A stretch of 5,725 nucleotides of DNA from Candidatus Brocadiia bacterium (GTDB taxonomy: Bacteria; Planctomycetota; MHYJ01; JACQXL01). The notes below the pieces were generated by a model. The model did not search any database and was not told the DNA's origin. It worked only from the letters and a program-made list of their open reading frames with translations. Location of the stretch: contig JAGUXD010000091.1 of the NCBI GenBank assembly GCA_020062035.1, positions 1 through 5,725 of the forward strand, in the 5' to 3' direction. This document shows positions 5,724-5,725 of this stretch, one piece after another. The first letter of the stretch is position 1, and every line of letters starts with the position of its first letter. A program made the translations under genes and the position numbers.

Positions 5724-5725
5724 CT

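Overview
The window is a bacterial chromosome fragment of moderate to low GC, with two convergent gene blocks packed almost end to end. No phage, IS transposase, CRISPR or plasmid gene is visible. Type II secretion or type IV pilus style pseudopilins point to an organism with that export machinery. A LamG-like domain inside a pseudopilin, together with scattered short palindromes, is reminiscent of uncultured PVC-type lineages such as Planctomycetota or Omnitrophota. That placement is a guess from style, not something the sequence proves.

Left block, + strand (1-3751). The 3' end of an unidentified gene (1-63) overlaps a trimeric-type purine nucleoside phosphorylase (60-896) by an ATGA. That gene overlaps a full-length isoleucyl-tRNA synthetase, ileS (893-3751), by another ATGA. 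The three reading frames therefore look like one translationally coupled operon joining purine salvage and tRNA charging. The last codons of ileS carry a perfect 17-bp palindrome plus a tandem half-copy.

Right block, - strand (5723 down to 3778). In transcription order it holds a possible 3' end of an unidentified gene (5610-5723), a GspG-like pseudopilin (4938-5570), a second pseudopilin (3856-4926) and a tRNA-Arg(CCG) gene (3778-3849). The tRNA starts only 6 bases after the last pseudopilin stop. The second pseudopilin looks like a GspH/FimT-type protein with a concanavalin/LamG-like domain of about 180 residues inserted between its N-terminal part and its last strands. The two blocks converge on a gap of only 26 bases (3752-3777) with no clear terminator.

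The most notable object is a 62-bp nested palindrome at 4841-4902. A perfect 12-bp outer inverted repeat encloses two perfect 7-bp hairpins, a three-way-junction layout. It is flanked by 6-bp direct repeats (TAAGCC). It sits in frame inside the leader-peptide coding part of the GspH-like gene. Removing the 63 bp between the direct repeats and one repeat copy (69 bp, 23 codons) restores an ordinary pseudopilin start, MMKNHTAYSLVELLVV. This strongly suggests a small mobile palindromic element that inserted without breaking the reading frame, analogous in behaviour to the Rickettsia palindromic elements.
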